NCBI GenBank assembly: GCA_034770075.1
Contig: CM068378.1
Coordinates: 46,094,508 to 46,158,507, forward strand
Direction of reading: 5' to 3'
Length of the DNA: 64,000 nt
Origin: Aralia elata
Lineage: Eukaryota; Streptophyta; Magnoliopsida; Apiales; Araliaceae
Part shown: positions 34,888-48,603 of the stretch, in pieces
How positions within the stretch are numbered: position 1 is the stretch's first letter
How the letters are laid out: the number at the start of each line of letters is the position of its first letter
Translations under genes and position numbers: made by a program
Notes under the pieces: model-generated
What the model saw: the letters and a program-made list of their open reading frames with translations, nothing else
The model's database searches: none
What the model was told of the DNA's origin: nothing

Positions 34888-36541
34888 GAGAATAAGAATT
34901 ATACCCTCATAGAATTCGTGCTTCCTCAGGTACAAGTTCAACTCTAATTCCTTCGTGTTCTCCTTGAATTCCACCGATTAAATTCCTTCGTTTGATCAAC
35001 GTTAGCCACCCAAGTGTTTGGCCTCTAGAGGTGATCCACCAAGGAATAATACTTGTTCAAAAAGATGGGTGTTGGCAAAACCCTAGTTTCTATCTCTATA
35101 GAAATTGTAAGTACTCTCCATAATTCTTATGCAAGAGTGTGTAACCCTAATCTATGATAATACTTCTCTTATTTATAGATGTAAGAAAACCCTTCCCTAA
35201 ACTATTTAGGATTATGGTTTCTATTCTAATTAAATTCCTTTAATTAAATTAAACTCCTAATCTAATTAGGAATTCATAAGAGAGTACTTCTATTAATTAA
35301 TTCTCAATCCCTATTGGGAATTAAATAATAGTAATACTAATGATAATAATAATAATAAGACTCCTCTTATTAATTTATATTTAATATTTTCAAAATATTA
35401 AATAATAAATATTAAGCTATTTAATTTATTCTATCTTCATAGATTAAATTAAATACACTTAACTTATTATTACAATTGTGTCATTTAATTCTTAAACAAA
35501 TATTTTTCTTTTGCGGTGTGACATTTTAGGTTCTCCATATTAAATCGGTTATGAATAAATCAATTAGAACAATTCTAATCTTATTTAAATAAATAAATTA
35601 AACTATTTAATTCATTTAAATAAGTAACATTTATTCTACAATAAGGGTAAGCCCCCTTAGCGATCAACGACTTTCCAGATAATATAGATTTCAACATTAA
35701 TCACAAAAGAACCTTTCAGTGAATAGTTACCGTACAATTAAATCCTTCTACCATACAATGTCCCAATTAAATATAAGACATGGAATTACTGTCAAGTCTT
35801 ATTTTATTTAATTATATGTATTTCGATTCCCAAATGCACAACTCTAAATATTGCAAATTAGAAACTCCTTTCTAATTTCATTCTGCCTTGGTCACGGACT
35901 ACTGAGTTGTCATTTATCGAATCACATAGGACATTCACATCTTTTACTAGATGTGGCAGATTCTTTGTTGATCATTCACCTATCTCCATGTACAACTTAT
36001 TATATTCAATCATACCGTAAAGGTCTTAAGGGACATATCAAACTATAACTCATCATACACAAGATACTATGATGATCTCAAGTCCAAGGATCACTTGTAC
36101 TACTATCACTAGAGGAATTCATATTGACAGGTGAGTAAAACTCCATTAGGTATTCCTTAGCGAGTCACATTCAGTGAACTTATTCTCCAATAAGTACCTA
36201 CATACTTGCTTTAGTGTCTCCACACAAATGTTTATGAGATCAATCATCCTCTTCCTAAAAGCAAGCAACGTATGTACTAATCTATCCGGATTCACTAATC
36301 CCCCTTTTAGTAATCCAACGATTAGGAACGATTTTAGTTTTAAGCTATCTAAAAATTTAGATCTCATTAGCATGATCATCATCATGATTCTAAAAGCATT
36401 GCTTTAAAACTATGGGTTTATCACATATTAATATAACGACATCATGTAGGTAAAGTAAAATGCCTTTAATAACCGAATAAGATTACAAAATATATACTAC
36501 ATCATATCAAATATGATTGGCCTGTGTGCATACTACTTTCA
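34888..36541 (-). repeat. Copia C 3' LTR, truncated
   Basis: Minus-strand LTR beginning TGAAAGTAGTATGC at 36541 and closely matching copia A LTRs. TATA-type box at 35170-35177 on the minus strand. The terminal ~180 bp are missing where the match stops near 34888. Confidence 0.88.
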
Positions 36542-37035
36542 ATCTCCCACTTGCACTAAAGCCAATCACCATTGTATCTAATACCCTTCTTCTCTAAGTG
36601 ACGATCATCCTGTTGTTGGATATAGCTTCAGTAAATGGATATGCAATATTGTTCTTGAGAGTCCACTATCTCTATTGTGACTTCTCCTCTTTCAATGATT
36701 CCTCTAATCAAATGAAAGTGCCGCAACACATGTTTAAATCCAAGATGAGACTTAAGAACTATTCCTAGTTCTGTAACGAACTTTTCATCTAAACAATCAA
36801 TTTGTAGCATCATTTACAGCTATATACTTTGTCTTTGTCACTAAACCAATAAGTCTTTGCTGTTTGAAACATTTCCAATTCACTGCACCACCATTCAAGG
36901 TAACAATTTACCCTAAAGTGGCTTTGTTATCGTCTTGGTCAGTCTTGTATATTCATTCCATACATGATAGTAACTCATACGATCTCTCTTTCAATTGGAG
37001 ACAATTTTAGAGAGATACACTTCATGGCTCATCAT
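36542..37035 (-). pseudogene. Copia C polypurine tract and RNase H end
   Basis: Minus-strand GTGCAAGTGGGAGAT (36556-36542) is the polypurine tract. Upstream lies the pol C-terminus: fragments such as KHVLRHFHLI.GIIERGEVT (about 36740-36680) and the FTLNGGAVNW-like region near 36900 are recognisable in several frames. F is inserted at ATCAT (37031-37035). Confidence 0.8.
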
Positions 37036-39181
37036 TGTGACGAACGAGAATTTTTGTAACTTATTTTAAATATTTATTGAATTAAATAAATATTTTTCGA
37101 CGATTTGATTGTTGCTTAATTGATTAATTGATGAATTTGTGGTAACTTAATTTAATTACATGTGTTACATTAGTTAAATTGACGCGAGGAATTTTTATAT
37201 TTAAAGTATGTGTCTAATTGAATTTATTTGATTAAATGTATTATTTAAATAAGTATAATGTTATCTCTAATTAATTTAATAATTAATTAGAGACTAAATG
37301 ATTTGTCATTATTAATAAATGATAATTTTAATCATGTGAATATGTGATTTAATGTGGTATTATTTTATCTTATTTGATTGATTTAGATAAGATTATTTTA
37401 TTAATTTTAAAATGTGATATTAAACTATATTATAAGCTATTTATTAAAATAAACCAAAAGAAGAGTTTTTTTAAGCAAGCCAAACGAGGCCTTAAGGAAT
37501 TTGGAGTCAGTTAACCATTATGGATCAACTGACACCCATGTTTATATCAGTTTCTTTTACATTATACGTACATTCATTTCATTCCTAAAAAGATTAATCA
37601 GAGAGAAAAAGAGAGAAATTTGGAGAATTGAAGAAATCAATCATCTACTTGTATTAATTAAAGCATCTAATTGAAGGCAATTCTTCTAATTTAAGTTTAA
37701 ATTTATATTTTTGAAGTTCTTCCATGAATGTATATTTTTGAGTTCTCTGTATTCTCTGTAAACTAAATTTTGTGGCTAAATTTTTATAAACTAATGATTA
37801 GATGTTTGAAAGCATGCATAAATGTGTTTTATATGGTTTGTATGGGATTTATGGTAATTAAATCCATGAGATTATGTGTTTAAATGAAGTCCTGAAGTTA
37901 CAGAGTAGTTAGTTATGAACATGGCTTATGTATGAAGTTAATACTTGTTTTGCATGTTAATGGGTTAAATTGATAACTCATTTTGTTTATGCATGTATAA
38001 ATGAAGAAAACAAGTTTTAAACGGTTCAATTTGGTGTTTTAACGAACCTGCTATATGTGATTTTATTGATTTCGTATAAACTTTGATAAAATGATAAAAA
38101 CACCAATTTTAATTCTTAGATTCATGATTTATGCAAATTAAGTTGTTAGAATCATGTTAGAATGCTTGGGTAACAATTATATTTGAATTATAGTGTCTGG
38201 GTATGTTTAATTTGACGATTAGAATAACAAGATTGGAAATTTTGGCCTGTTTCTGCGTTCTTCGCGAACTGCAGAAACTGGAATTCGTGATTCTCGCCCC
38301 GGTGAGAATTTTGTGAAGGAATTTCTCGCCTCAACGGGAGCTCGCCCTGGCGAGAGTTTTGTGAAGGAATTCCTCTCCCCGGCGAGAGTTTGTGAAGGAT
38401 TTTCTCGCCCCGGCGGGAACTTAAAAAAAAAGAGTAAAAAGAAGAGAGTAAAAATTTTATTCTTTCTTCGTGATCATGGTATGAAATCGTAGACATACCT
38501 AAAGCTTAGGCTAATGTATAAAATGAATACTGAAATACTGTAATGGGTGGTAAGCATATACCCACTGATTATCCGGTGTTAACTGAGATATTAAAATGGA
38601 AATTTTGGATGAGAATGAATCCTGACGTGTTTATAACACTGTAACTAATTATTGTTACTGCTTTATAAACCGAATGTATAGGTTGATTAAAGAACGTGAG
38701 TCTTAAATTTATAGTCTACGCATGAGGCAAGTATCTTATCCTTACTTTTACGTTTACGCAAGTTTTCTACCTTGATTTCAATCACGCAAGTTCCTGAACT
38801 TAATTCTCTTATCATATATGTTTCATAATGCTATTACTTACTCGAGCAAGTTATTGTTTCTATTCCATTCAATTTCATGGATTCAATGAGACGTTTTAAT
38901 TTCCTTTTTGTAATGCTATAATTATATAGAACTTATTCAATTGTACCTTTTGTGAGATTTAGTTTTGATTCTCGAATTACACCTTTTAAACCTTGATTGA
39001 CTAGCGAACCCTTATTGATTCGACTAGTCCATGGTTGATGAGCGTTCTAAATTCTAGAAACGTTATTGAAGTAAATCCAAACCAAACTTCCTTTGGTGCG
39101 GACTCCGATGTCAAACTGAGATGAACAACCCTTATACGAGGGGTTTTATTACGCGTTAGCGTTAAGATGTTATGCACATAC
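37036..39181 (+). repeat. Solo gypsy-type LTR F, first segment
   Basis: Starts TGTGACGAACGAG at 37036 right after ATCAT. Five CTCGCC..GGCGAG words lie at 38291-38419, for example CTCGCCCTGGCGAGAG at 38341-38356, separated by TTTTGTGAAGGAATT spacers. The LTR is split by copia B after CATAC (39177-39181) and ends at 48604-49193. Combined length is about 2.7 kb with no internal region, hence a solo LTR. Confidence 0.85.
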
Positions 39182-41057
39182 TGAAAGTAATATGCCCTCA
39201 AGCTAATTATATTTGATGTAATAAGCATTTACTTTGTAATCTTATTCAAATATTAATAATAGAATAAAAGGCATATTTTATCCATGTTAATTGGTTGAAT
39301 TAATAAATGTGATGAACCCATAGTTTTCGAGCAATGCTTTTAGAATCATGATGAGATCATGCTAGTGAGATCTAAATTCAAGAAAGCTCAAAAACTAAAA
39401 TGTTCCTAATCGTTGGATCACTAATATTGGGATTACTGATCCGGATAGATTAGTACATACTATGCTTGATCTTTAGAAGATGATTATTGATCTCATAATC
39501 ATTTATGTGAAGACACTAAAGCAAGTATGTAGGTGCTTATTAGAGAATAAATTCACTGAACGTGACTCGATTAAAGAACCCTAATGGAGTTTTATTCACC
39601 GTCAATAGGGAAGTTCTTAAGTGATAGTTGTACAAGTGATCCTTGGACTTGAGATCATCATAGTACCTTGTGTATGTTAGTTATACTTTGTCATATTCCT
39701 TAATATCTTAGGGTATGTCATAAGGTATGTACGGGTATAATAAAGTATACACGGAGGTAGGTGAATGATCGACAAAGGATCTACCACTTCTGATAAAGGG
39801 AGAGAATGTCCTATGCGATTTGATAAATGACAGCTCAAAAATCCCTGGCCAGGGTTGAATGAAAATTAGAAAGGAGTTTCTAATTTACATTAATCGGAGT
39901 TGTGCATTCTTAAATCGAAATGCATATGATTAAATAAAATAAGACTTGTCAGTAAATCCATGTCTTATATTTAATCGGGACATTGTATGGTAGAAGGATT
40001 GAATTGTACGGTAACTACTACTGAATAGGTTCTATGTGATTAAACATTGATTTTATATTATTCGGATAGTCATGATACATTATCGTAAGGTGTCACTCAT
40101 GATGTAGAATAAATATTATTTATTTATGTTTGAATTAAAGGAGTTTAATTCATTATAAATAATATTAGAATTGTTCTAATTTATTTATTCTACTACCGGC
40201 ATAATATTGAACCTAAAGGGTCACACCACAAAAAGAATAATATTATATTAGAAGAAATTGGCTTAATGATAATAAATTAAGTATTTAATTTATTAGTTGA
40301 ATAAATTGAAGTGCTTAATATTTATAATGATATATTTGGAGAAATATTGAATTATATATTAATAAGAGAAATCTTATTATTATTATTATCATTTAATTCT
40401 TAATTAGTTTAAGAATTAATTTAAATGAAATGTAAATATCATTTAAATTAAATGCAAAAGGTGGGCTAAGCTAATAACATGTGTTAGTTGCTTAAATGCA
40501 ACACATGTGGGTTAGGAGAATAATGTTACTTACATATTATGTAAGTATTATTCTTGGTAGTATACTAATTGAATTAGGGTTTTCCTAATTCATCTAACCT
40601 AGCATTTATTGCACTTAGAGAAGTGCTAGCCTCCATCTAATGAAAGAGTTCTTGATGAAGAGTTCTTATTATTCTTAAGAGTTAGGAATAAAAGATTTAA
40701 TTGGATTAGCCATCCAAGATTTCTAGGAAATCAAATATTGTTTCTTGTATAATCATTCTTGGTGGATTACCTCTAGAGTGCTACATACACTTTGTAGCTA
40801 GTGTTTAATTCAAGGAACAAAGATTGGAGGAGCTTGAAGAAATCAACAAATAATTGTAGATTGGAGAAGCTTGAAGAAATCAAGAGAGGAGTAGATCTTG
40901 TAGCGGTTCAAGAGTTGAGTCATCAAAGGTATTTTCTCTTGTTATTCTTCTTCAATTAATAGCTATGCATAAGGTGATTCATGGTTAAGTTGCAAAAAAT
41001 TTTAATTTCCATTTTCCGTTGCGCATCTCAATTAGATTGTGATTTTGCATACTTACA
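39182..41057 (+). repeat. Copia B 5' LTR
   Basis: A 1,876-bp LTR from TGAAAGTAATATGCC to TGCATACTTACA, nearly identical to 46726-48603. Very AT-rich with AATTAAAGGAGTTTAATT-type inverted repeats near 40133. I see no clear TATA box as in A. Confidence 0.95.
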
Positions 41058-41058
41058 G

Positions 41059-41070
41059 TGGTATCAAGAG
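41059..41070 (+). promoter_or_regulatory. Copia B primer binding site, altered
   Basis: TGGTATCAAGAG, one base after the LTR. The first eight bases match the initiator-Met complement (TGGTATCAGAGC); an extra A then shifts the rest. Priming by the first 8 nt is still possible. Confidence 0.75.
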
Positions 41071-41961
41071 TCATCCTTATGCGTACTATTAATTGTGTCA
41101 ATTATATATATGTTGATATGTGTTTAGAACAATTTTTTGGATATAATTATTAGTATGAAATTATGTTTTTTGGAAAAACATCAAAATCAAAAAAAAAAAA
41201 AAAAAACTGTTTACCGGAAACTGTTCACCGGCCGAAACTGTTCACCGGCGGCACTGTTCACTGGGCAGCGACACTGTTCACCGGTCAGCCCGTTACTGTT
41301 CATCGGGCAGCTGGGCACTGTTCATTAAAATAAAATAAAAAAATTTGATTTTCAAATTTTAAAATTTCAATGTCAAAAATAAAGATGTTTATTTTGGACT
41401 TGGAATTGGTTTAAAATAAAGTAGTTTATTTTAATTAATATTGGATTTCAATTTTGAACAAAGATTCTAAATTTTTATAAAGGAGTTTATATTCATTTGG
41501 AATGGATTAAAATAAAGAAGTTTATTTTAATTGGATTTTAGATTTCTACTAGTCAAATGCCCATTAAATGATATCAATTATATATATTGAATGTTTATTT
41601 ATTCATGAGATGAATGGTTTTATATATGTTGATATATATAGGGGATGATTAAGGACTATTGACCAATGTGATTGGATTTAATTTGAATGGATGCTTGAAT
41701 GAATAGTTTTATTCATAATGGGGTCTGCGTACCTCGCCTATCTAAATTTCTAAATGTAATTTCTATCTCTCTCCTATGTACTTCCCCTTGACTGTTGATC
41801 AAGGTTTCTATTTTGTTAAAATAGAGTGTAATAGGATTTAATAGAGTTACTAGAGAAATTGAAACCGAAGAGCAGGAGCATTGAAGACCCATTTGTAATG
41901 AAGCCTGGGTTGAATGTAATAGTTATATTCAAATTTATTCTTGCACCCTAGGTTTGACCTA

Positions 41962-41991
41962 TTGATTTACTCGGTGGCTCGAGTGAATCAA
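41962..41991 (+). ncRNA. Conserved leader stem-loop, copia B
   Basis: A 12-bp stem with one T-G pair: TTGATTTACTCG (41962-41973) and CGAGTGAATCAA (41980-41991) around a GTGGCT hexaloop. It corresponds to 8380-8411 in A; the second G-C pair of A is A-T here on both arms. Confidence 0.62.
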
Positions 41992-42269
41992 ATTAGATTA
42001 AGTCCATAATCATCCCATATAGAATATAGTATTCTATGAATGCATGCTTATAATATATATATTAAATATATTATTATTCATGTTGATGAATGTTTAATAT
42101 GACGCGTATTTATATATATACTTGCATGCGCGCTAAACAAGATGAGACCATTAATAACAAAACCCTCATTTCAAAATATTAAGTTGGATACGTTTAAAGG
42201 TATTTCAAAAATATCAAACGTAGCCTTCTAGCATGATAAAACAATAGAGTATTAATTATTTAATATTAG

Positions 42270-42570
42270 TTTGTTGTGCACACACAAGACTCATATTAAA
42301 TTTTTAAGATGTTGGCTTTATTACATTAAAAATATTTTGTAAGGAATTGAACAATACTAGTTTTGTTGTGCACACACAAGGACTATATTTTTCTATTCGC
42401 TTATATGGAAATGCTAGGTGAAACTTAACTTGGATTATTTTAGTTCGGATGTGCACACACTTGACTATTATAATCTAAGAAGCAAAATACAAGGAGTTAC
42501 ATAGTTGATGTAATTGACAAGCGTTGTCTACCCTTTGAATAAATATATGGTTTGTTGTGCACACACAAGG
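42270..42570 (+). repeat. Four spaced dyad motifs, copia B leader
   Basis: TTTGTTGTGCACACACAAG at 42270-42288, 42362-42381 and 42551-42570, and GATGTGCACACACTTGAC at 42448-42465. Spacing is 92, 86 and 103 bp, close to that in A. All four have GTGCACACAC where A has GTGTCACAC. Confidence 0.85.
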
Positions 42571-42770
42571 CTGTATATTTATGTCAATAGGATCCTTACT
42601 CACTAAAAAGATTTTTTGAAAATTTGTCGAACTATATATGGAGGGTCATATAGTTTGAATAAAATAGTGGGAGACACCTTTTAATAAAGACCTATATTAA
42701 ATTGGTGTTTAATAAAATTGAATGCATGCTAATGTTGTTTAAATCACAAATTCATTTTCAGAATTTTACA

Positions 42771-43919
42771 ATGGCCCATTCACTATCACTGCGGAGCATA
42801 TTGGATGCTAATAAACTAACCGGACCGAACTACACGGATTGGTTAAGGAATTTGAGAATTGTTCTCACCGCTGAAAAATTATCTTATGTCCTTAATACAC
42901 CTGTCCCTGCAACTGTTGCAGAAAATGCCTCTGAGGAAGAGATTGCTACTTTTAAAAAATGGCAAGATGATGCTATGGTAGCTCAATATATCATGCTCGC
43001 ATCCATGAGTAACGAGTTACAGCGTCAACATGAGAAAATGGATGCACCTCATACTATATTGCTTCACCTTCATGAGTTGTATGGTGAACAAAGTAGGTCT
43101 GCTAGATATGAGATATCTAAGGAGCTCTTCCGATCTAGAATGACCGATGGCACTACAGTACAGACACATGTCCTTAAAATGATCAATTTGATTGAACAAT
43201 TAGGATAATTAGGTTTTGTAATGGATGGAGAGTTGAGCCAAGATTTGATCTTGCACTCACTCCCGGACTCCTATTCACAATTTGTTGTGAATTTTCACAT
43301 GAACAAGCTTGATGTCAGCTTTCCTGAATTGCTTAACATGCTGAAAACTGCAGAGAGTCACTTTCCATCCAAGAAAGACCAAGTCTTACTGATAGGTGAC
43401 GCTTCCAAGAAAAGGAAGTGGCCCAAAGGAGCTTCTGGTAAGAAGAAAAATTTTAAGAAGGCAAAAGGAAAGACAGTTGATAAAGGTAATAAGAATAAAA
43501 CAAATGCGGATAGCAAAGGAGTTTGCTTCCACTGCAATAAGCCTGGACATTGGAAGAGAAACTGCAAGGATTACCTTGCAGAGGCAAAGCAGAAAAAGCT
43601 TGTTGAAGCTTCAGCTACGGATACAGGTTTATTCATGATTGAAATAAATCTTTCTGTGAGTCAAAATTCTACTTGGGTATTAGATACCGGCTGTGGTTCT
43701 CATATATGTAATTTATTGCAGGGAATAAGCAGAAGTAGAAGGCTAAACAAGGGAGAAGTAACTCTACGAGTGGGAAATGGAGCAAAGGTTGCTGCATTAG
43801 CTGTGGGGACTTATTGTTTAGCACTGCCTATGGGAAAGTCTATCAATTTAATAAATTGTTATTATGTACCTGTTCTCATTAGAAACATTATATCTATTTC
43901 TATGTTGGACAAAGAATGA
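42771..43919 (+). pseudogene. Copia B gag and protease
   Basis: Gag starts at ATG 42771 (MAHSLSLRSILDANKL) just after an acceptor-like TTTTACA. The capsid segment runs to about 43330 with a TAA at 43206-43208 where A has a Gln codon. A very Lys-rich linker precedes an intact CCHC knuckle CFHCNKPGHWKRNC (43524-43565). The protease motif LDTG has its Asp codon at 43683. A TGA at 43917-43919 sits where a Gly codon would be expected after DKE. The frame is otherwise continuous into integrase, so two point changes disable this part. Confidence 0.93.
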
Positions 43920-45401
43920 TTCGATGTTATATTTAAGAACAATGGTTGTTCTATTTATAATAATGATTTGTTTGGAACTGGTAGATTAATTGATGGACTT
44001 TACTTACTTGACTTACATGAAAATATTTTTCAAATTGAACAAACTTGTAAAAGAAAAAGAGATGAAGTAAATCATACTTTCATTTGGCACTATAGACTCG
44101 GTCACATCAATGAAACAAGATTAAACAAGTTGCATATTAATGGTATTTTAGAACCAGTCAATTTTGAATCATATCCAACTTGTGAATCATGTCTCATGGG
44201 TAAAATGACTAAATCTCCATTTAGTGGACATGGAGAGATAGTTGCAGGGTTGTTAGAGTTGGTACACACAGATGTATGTGGACCTATGACAACAGAAGCT
44301 AGAGGAGGGTATTCATATTTCATTACATTCACTGATGATCATTCAAGATTTGGATATGTGTATTTAATGAAATACAAATCCGAATCATTTGAAAAGTTCA
44401 AAGAATTCAGAAGTGAAGTAGAGAAACAAACTGACAAAAGTGTTAAGATTCTTCGATCAGATCGAGGAGGAGAATACTTGAGCAATGAGTTTCTTAATCA
44501 TCTCAAAGAAAATGGTATTCTCTCTCAATGGACGCCTCCTGGTACACCACAATTAAATGGTGTTTCTGAAAGGAGGAATCGTACCTTGTTAGACATGGTG
44601 CGGTCCATGATGAGTTTCACCGACCTTCCAATATCATTCTGGGGTCATGCCCTAGAAACGACTGCATATCTACTTAACAAGATTCCCTCAAAATCCGTCC
44701 CTAAGACTCCATATGAGATGTGGACAGGGAGGAAACCCAGTCTTAAGCATGTTAAGATTTGGGGTTGTAACACTTATGTAAAGAAGTTACAAAGTGACAA
44801 ACTTGAGGCCAGATCTGACAAGTGCAAATTTGTGGGGTATCCTAAAGAAAGTTTAGGATATTATTTCTATAATCCTACCGAGCAAAAGGTGTTTGTTGCC
44901 AAACACGCTACCTTCCTAGAAAAGGAGTTTATCCTTGAAGGGGCTAGTGGGAGGAAAATAGATCTTGAAGAAATTCAAGAACCACAAATCACTACAGATC
45001 AAGTGGATGAACCTGTTCAAGTAGATATAACTTCTGTACCACAACCGAGTCGTAAATCTGGAAGAGTGCAGAAAAAACCTGAAAGGTATACACTCATCAT
45101 AGAAGATGATGAGGTACGCATCATAACTGATGATGATCCAGTAACATACGATGAGGCTATGAGTAGTAAACACTCAGAGAAATGGCAAATAGCCATGAAA
45201 TCCAAAATGGACTCCATGTATGAAAACCAAGTATGGACTTTGATTACTCCACCTGAAGGCATTGTGCCTATAGGGTGTAAATGGGTCTTTAAGAAAAAGA
45301 CTGGAGCAGATGGCAAGGTGGAGACCTATAAGGCCAGACTGGTTGCAAAAGGTTTCAAACAAAGACAAGGAGTTGACTATGATGAACCTTCTCACCAGTA
45401 G
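43920..45401 (+). pseudogene. Copia B integrase and start of RT
   Basis: Same frame as gag. HHCC: His codons at 44088 and 44103, CESC at about 44181. Catalytic triad intact: Asp in HTDVCGPM (44271), Asp in RSDRGGEY (44460) and Glu in VSERRN (44568), with 35 residues between the last two. A C-terminal acidic linker follows (around 45090-45140), then RT from KWVFKKK to KGFKQRQGVDYDE. A 1-nt deletion near 45385 (A-run before CCTTCTC) shifts the frame into a TAG at 45399. Family-typical single polyprotein otherwise. Confidence 0.93.
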
Positions 45402-46711
45402 CCATGCTCAAGTCCATCCGGATTTTACTTGCGATTGCAGCTTACTATAACTACGAAATCTGGCAAATGGACGTGAAAACGGCCTTCCTCAATGGGAAAC
45501 TAGATGAGGATGTATATATGATACAGCCAGAGGGTTTTATTTCAAAGGTTGGAACAAATCAAGTGTGTAAGTTACAAAGATCCATTTATGGATTGAAGTA
45601 AGCTTCTCGAAGTTGGAACATCCGTTTTGATGAGACAATCAAAGAGTTTGATTTTATCAAAAATGAGGATGAACCATGTGTGTACAAGAAAGTTAGTGGG
45701 AGTGCTGTGACATTCCTGGTATTATATGTTGATGATATATTACTTATAGGGAATGACATACCGATGCTACAATCAGTTAAAATTTGGTTATCTAAACATT
45801 TCTCCATGAAGGACTTTGGAGAAGCATCCTACATATTGGGGATAAAGATCTATAGAGATAGATCAAAGAGGATGCTCGGCTTGACCCAAGGTACATACAT
45901 TGATGCGATGCTAAAGAGGTTTAGCATGCAAGACTCCAAGAGAGGGCTTATACCGATGAGTCATGGAGTAAATCTCTCTAAGAAATTGTCCCCAAAGACA
46001 CCTGAAGAGAGAGAACGCATGAATCAAATACCTTATGCTTCAGTAATAGGATCAATAATGTATGGAATGATATGTACCAGACCAGATGTTGCTTATGCAC
46101 TTAGTGTAACAAGTAGATATCAGTCTAATCCTGGAGAAGAACACTGGAAAGCTGTGAAAAACATCTTGAAGTACTTGAGAAGAACTAAAGATGTGTTTCT
46201 AGTATATGGTGGGTCTGATTTGAAACTAGAGGGCTTTACAGACTCAACTTTTCAAACTGACCAAGATGACAGTAAATCCATGTCAGGGTATGTATTTACC
46301 TTGAACGGTGGAGCAGTGAGTTGGAAGAGTTCCAAACAGCAAACAGTTGCTGACTCAGTGACAGAGGCAGAGTATATAGCTGCAAGTGAAGCTGCAAAGG
46401 AAGCTGTTTGGATGAAGAAGTTCATTTCTGAACTCGGGGTAGTTCCTAGCATTACTAGACCCGTTCCGGTTCATTGTGACAACACTAGAGCTGTTTCACA
46501 GGCTAAGGAACCCAGGTCTCATCAGAGATCCAAACACGTATTGCGGAGATTTCATTTAATTAGAGAAATTATTGAAAGGGGAGATGTCACCTTAGAAAGA
46601 GTGGACTCTCAGAACAACATTGCAGATCCATTTACTAAAGCATTATCGCAAGATCAATTCAATCGCCATTTCGATAAAATGGGTATTAGATACCAAGGTG
46701 ATTGGCTTTAG
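45402..46711 (+). pseudogene. Copia B RT and RNase H
   Basis: Frame after the deletion. RT motif MDVKTAFLNG is present, with a TAA at 45599-45601 replacing a Gln codon (A has CAA in LKQASR). YVDD is intact at 45725-45736. RNase H includes GFTDSTFQTD, TEAEYIAASEA and CDNT, and the protein ends GIRYQGDWL with TAG at 46709-46711. One frameshift and one stop separate this part from function. Confidence 0.93.
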
Positions 46712-46725
46712 TGCAAGTGGGAGAT
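46712..46725 (+). promoter_or_regulatory. Copia B polypurine tract
   Basis: TGCAAGTGGGAGAT, directly between the pol stop codon and the 3' LTR, as in A. Confidence 0.88.
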
Positions 46726-48603
46726 TGAAAGTAATATGCCCTCAAGCTAATTATATTTGATGTAATAAGCATTTACTTTGTAATCTTATTCAAATATTAA
46801 TAATAGAATAAAAGGCATATTTTATCCATGTTAATTGGTTGAATTGATAAATGTGATGAACCCATAGTTTTCGAGCAATGCTTTTAGAATCATGATGAGA
46901 TCATGCTAGTGAGATCTAAATTCAAGAAAGCTCAAAAACTAAAATGTTCCTAATCGTTGGATCACTAATATTGGGATTACTGATCCGGATAGATTAGTAC
47001 ATACTATGCTTGATCTTTAGAAGATGATGATTGATCTCATAATCATTTATGTGAAGACACTAAAGCAAGTATGTAGGTGCTTATTAGAGAATAAGTTCAC
47101 TGAACGTGACTCGCTTAAAGAACCCTAATGGAGTTTTATTCACCTGTCAATAGGGAAGTTCTTAAGTGATAGTTGTACAAGTGATCCTTGGACTTGAGAT
47201 CATCATAGTACCTTGTGTATGTTAAGTTATACTTTGTCATATTCCTTAATACCATAGGGTATGTCATAGGGTATGTACGGGTATAATAAAGTATACACGG
47301 AGGTAGGTGAATGATCGACAAAGGATCTACCACTTCTGATAAAGGGAGAGAATGTCCTATGCGATTTGATAAATGACAGCTCAAAAATCCCTGGCCAGGG
47401 TTGAATGAAAATTAGAAAGGAGTTTCTAATTTACATTAATCGGAGTTGTGCATTCTTAAATCGAAATGCATATGATTAAATAAAATAAGACTTGTCAGTA
47501 AATCCATGTCTTATATTTAATCGGGACATTGTATGGTAGAAGGATTGAATTGTACGGTAACTACTACTGAATAGGTTCTATGTGATTAAACATTGATTTC
47601 ATATTATTCGGATAGTCATGATACATTATCGTAAGGTGTCCCTCATGATGTAGAATAAATATTATTTATTTATGTTTGAATTAAAGGAGTTTAATTCATT
47701 ATAAATAATATTAGAATTGTTCTAATTTATTTATTCTACTACCGGCATAATATTGAACCTAAAGGGTCACACCACAAAAAGAATAATATTATATTAGAAG
47801 AAATTGGCTTAATGATAATAAATTAAGTATTTAATTTATTAGTTGAATAAATTGAAGTGTTTAATATTTATAATGATATATTTGGAGAAATATTGAATTA
47901 TATATTAATAAGAGAAATCTTATTATTATTATTATCATTTAATTCTTAATTAGATTAAGAATTAATTTAAATGAAATGTAAATATCATTTAAATTAAATG
48001 CAAAAGGTGGGCTAAGCTAATAACATGTGTTAGTTGCTTAAATGCAAAACATGTGGGTTAGGAGAATAGTGTTACTTACATATTATGTAAGTATTATTCT
48101 TGGTAGTATACTAATTGAATTAGGGTTTTCCTAATTCATCTAACCTAGCATTTATTGCACTTAGAGAAGTGCTAGCCTCCATCTAATGAAAGAGTTCTTG
48201 ATGAAGAGTTCTTATTATTCTTAAGAGTTAGGAATAAAAGATTTAATTGGATTAGCCATCCAAGATTTCTAGGAAATCAAATATTGTTTCTTGTATAATC
48301 ATTCTTGGTGGATTACCTCTAGAGTGCTACATACACTTTGTAGCTAGTGTTTAATTCAAGGAACAAAGATTGGAGGAGCTTGAAGAAATCAACAAACAAT
48401 TGTAGATTGGAGAAGCTTGAAGAAATCAAGAGAGGAGTAGATCTTGTAGCGGTTCAAGAGTTGAGTCATCAAAGGTATTTTCTCTTGTTATTCTTCTTCA
48501 ATTAATAGCTACGCATAAGGTGATTCATGGTTAAGTTACAAAAAATTTTAATTTCCATTTTCCGTTGCGCATCTCAATTAGATTGTGATTTTGCATACTT
48601 ACA
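46726..48603 (+). repeat. Copia B 3' LTR
   Basis: A 1,878-bp copy of 39182-41057 with about 18 base differences and two or three single-base indels. Ends TGCATACTTACA at 48603, followed by AATAC. Confidence 0.95.

Larger units (their letters stand above)
41071..42770 (+). other. Copia B 5' leader with structured motifs
   Basis: After a poly-A run (about 41190-41206) comes a cluster of seven CTGTTCACCGG-type words (41207-41325). Hairpin-like AAAATAAAG..TTTATTTT repeats follow at 41378-41530. Next are the conserved ATGGGGTCTGCGTACCTCG box (41719-41736), the stem-loop at 41962-41991 and the dyads at 42270-42288, 42362-42381, 42448-42465 and 42551-42570. Same order as in A. No ORF. Confidence 0.82.
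39182..48603 (+). mobile_element. Copia element B (Angela-like), complete but defective
   Basis: A 9.4 kb Ty1/copia element inside F, with LTRs at 39182-41057 and 46726-48603, target duplication CATAC/AATAC (one mismatch), primer site, 1.7 kb leader, gag-pol and polypurine tract. By eye about 18 substitutions separate the LTRs (near 1%). Its LTR and leader differ from A and C, so it is a separate subfamily. Only four disabling lesions are seen, so it is the best-preserved element here. Confidence 0.95.
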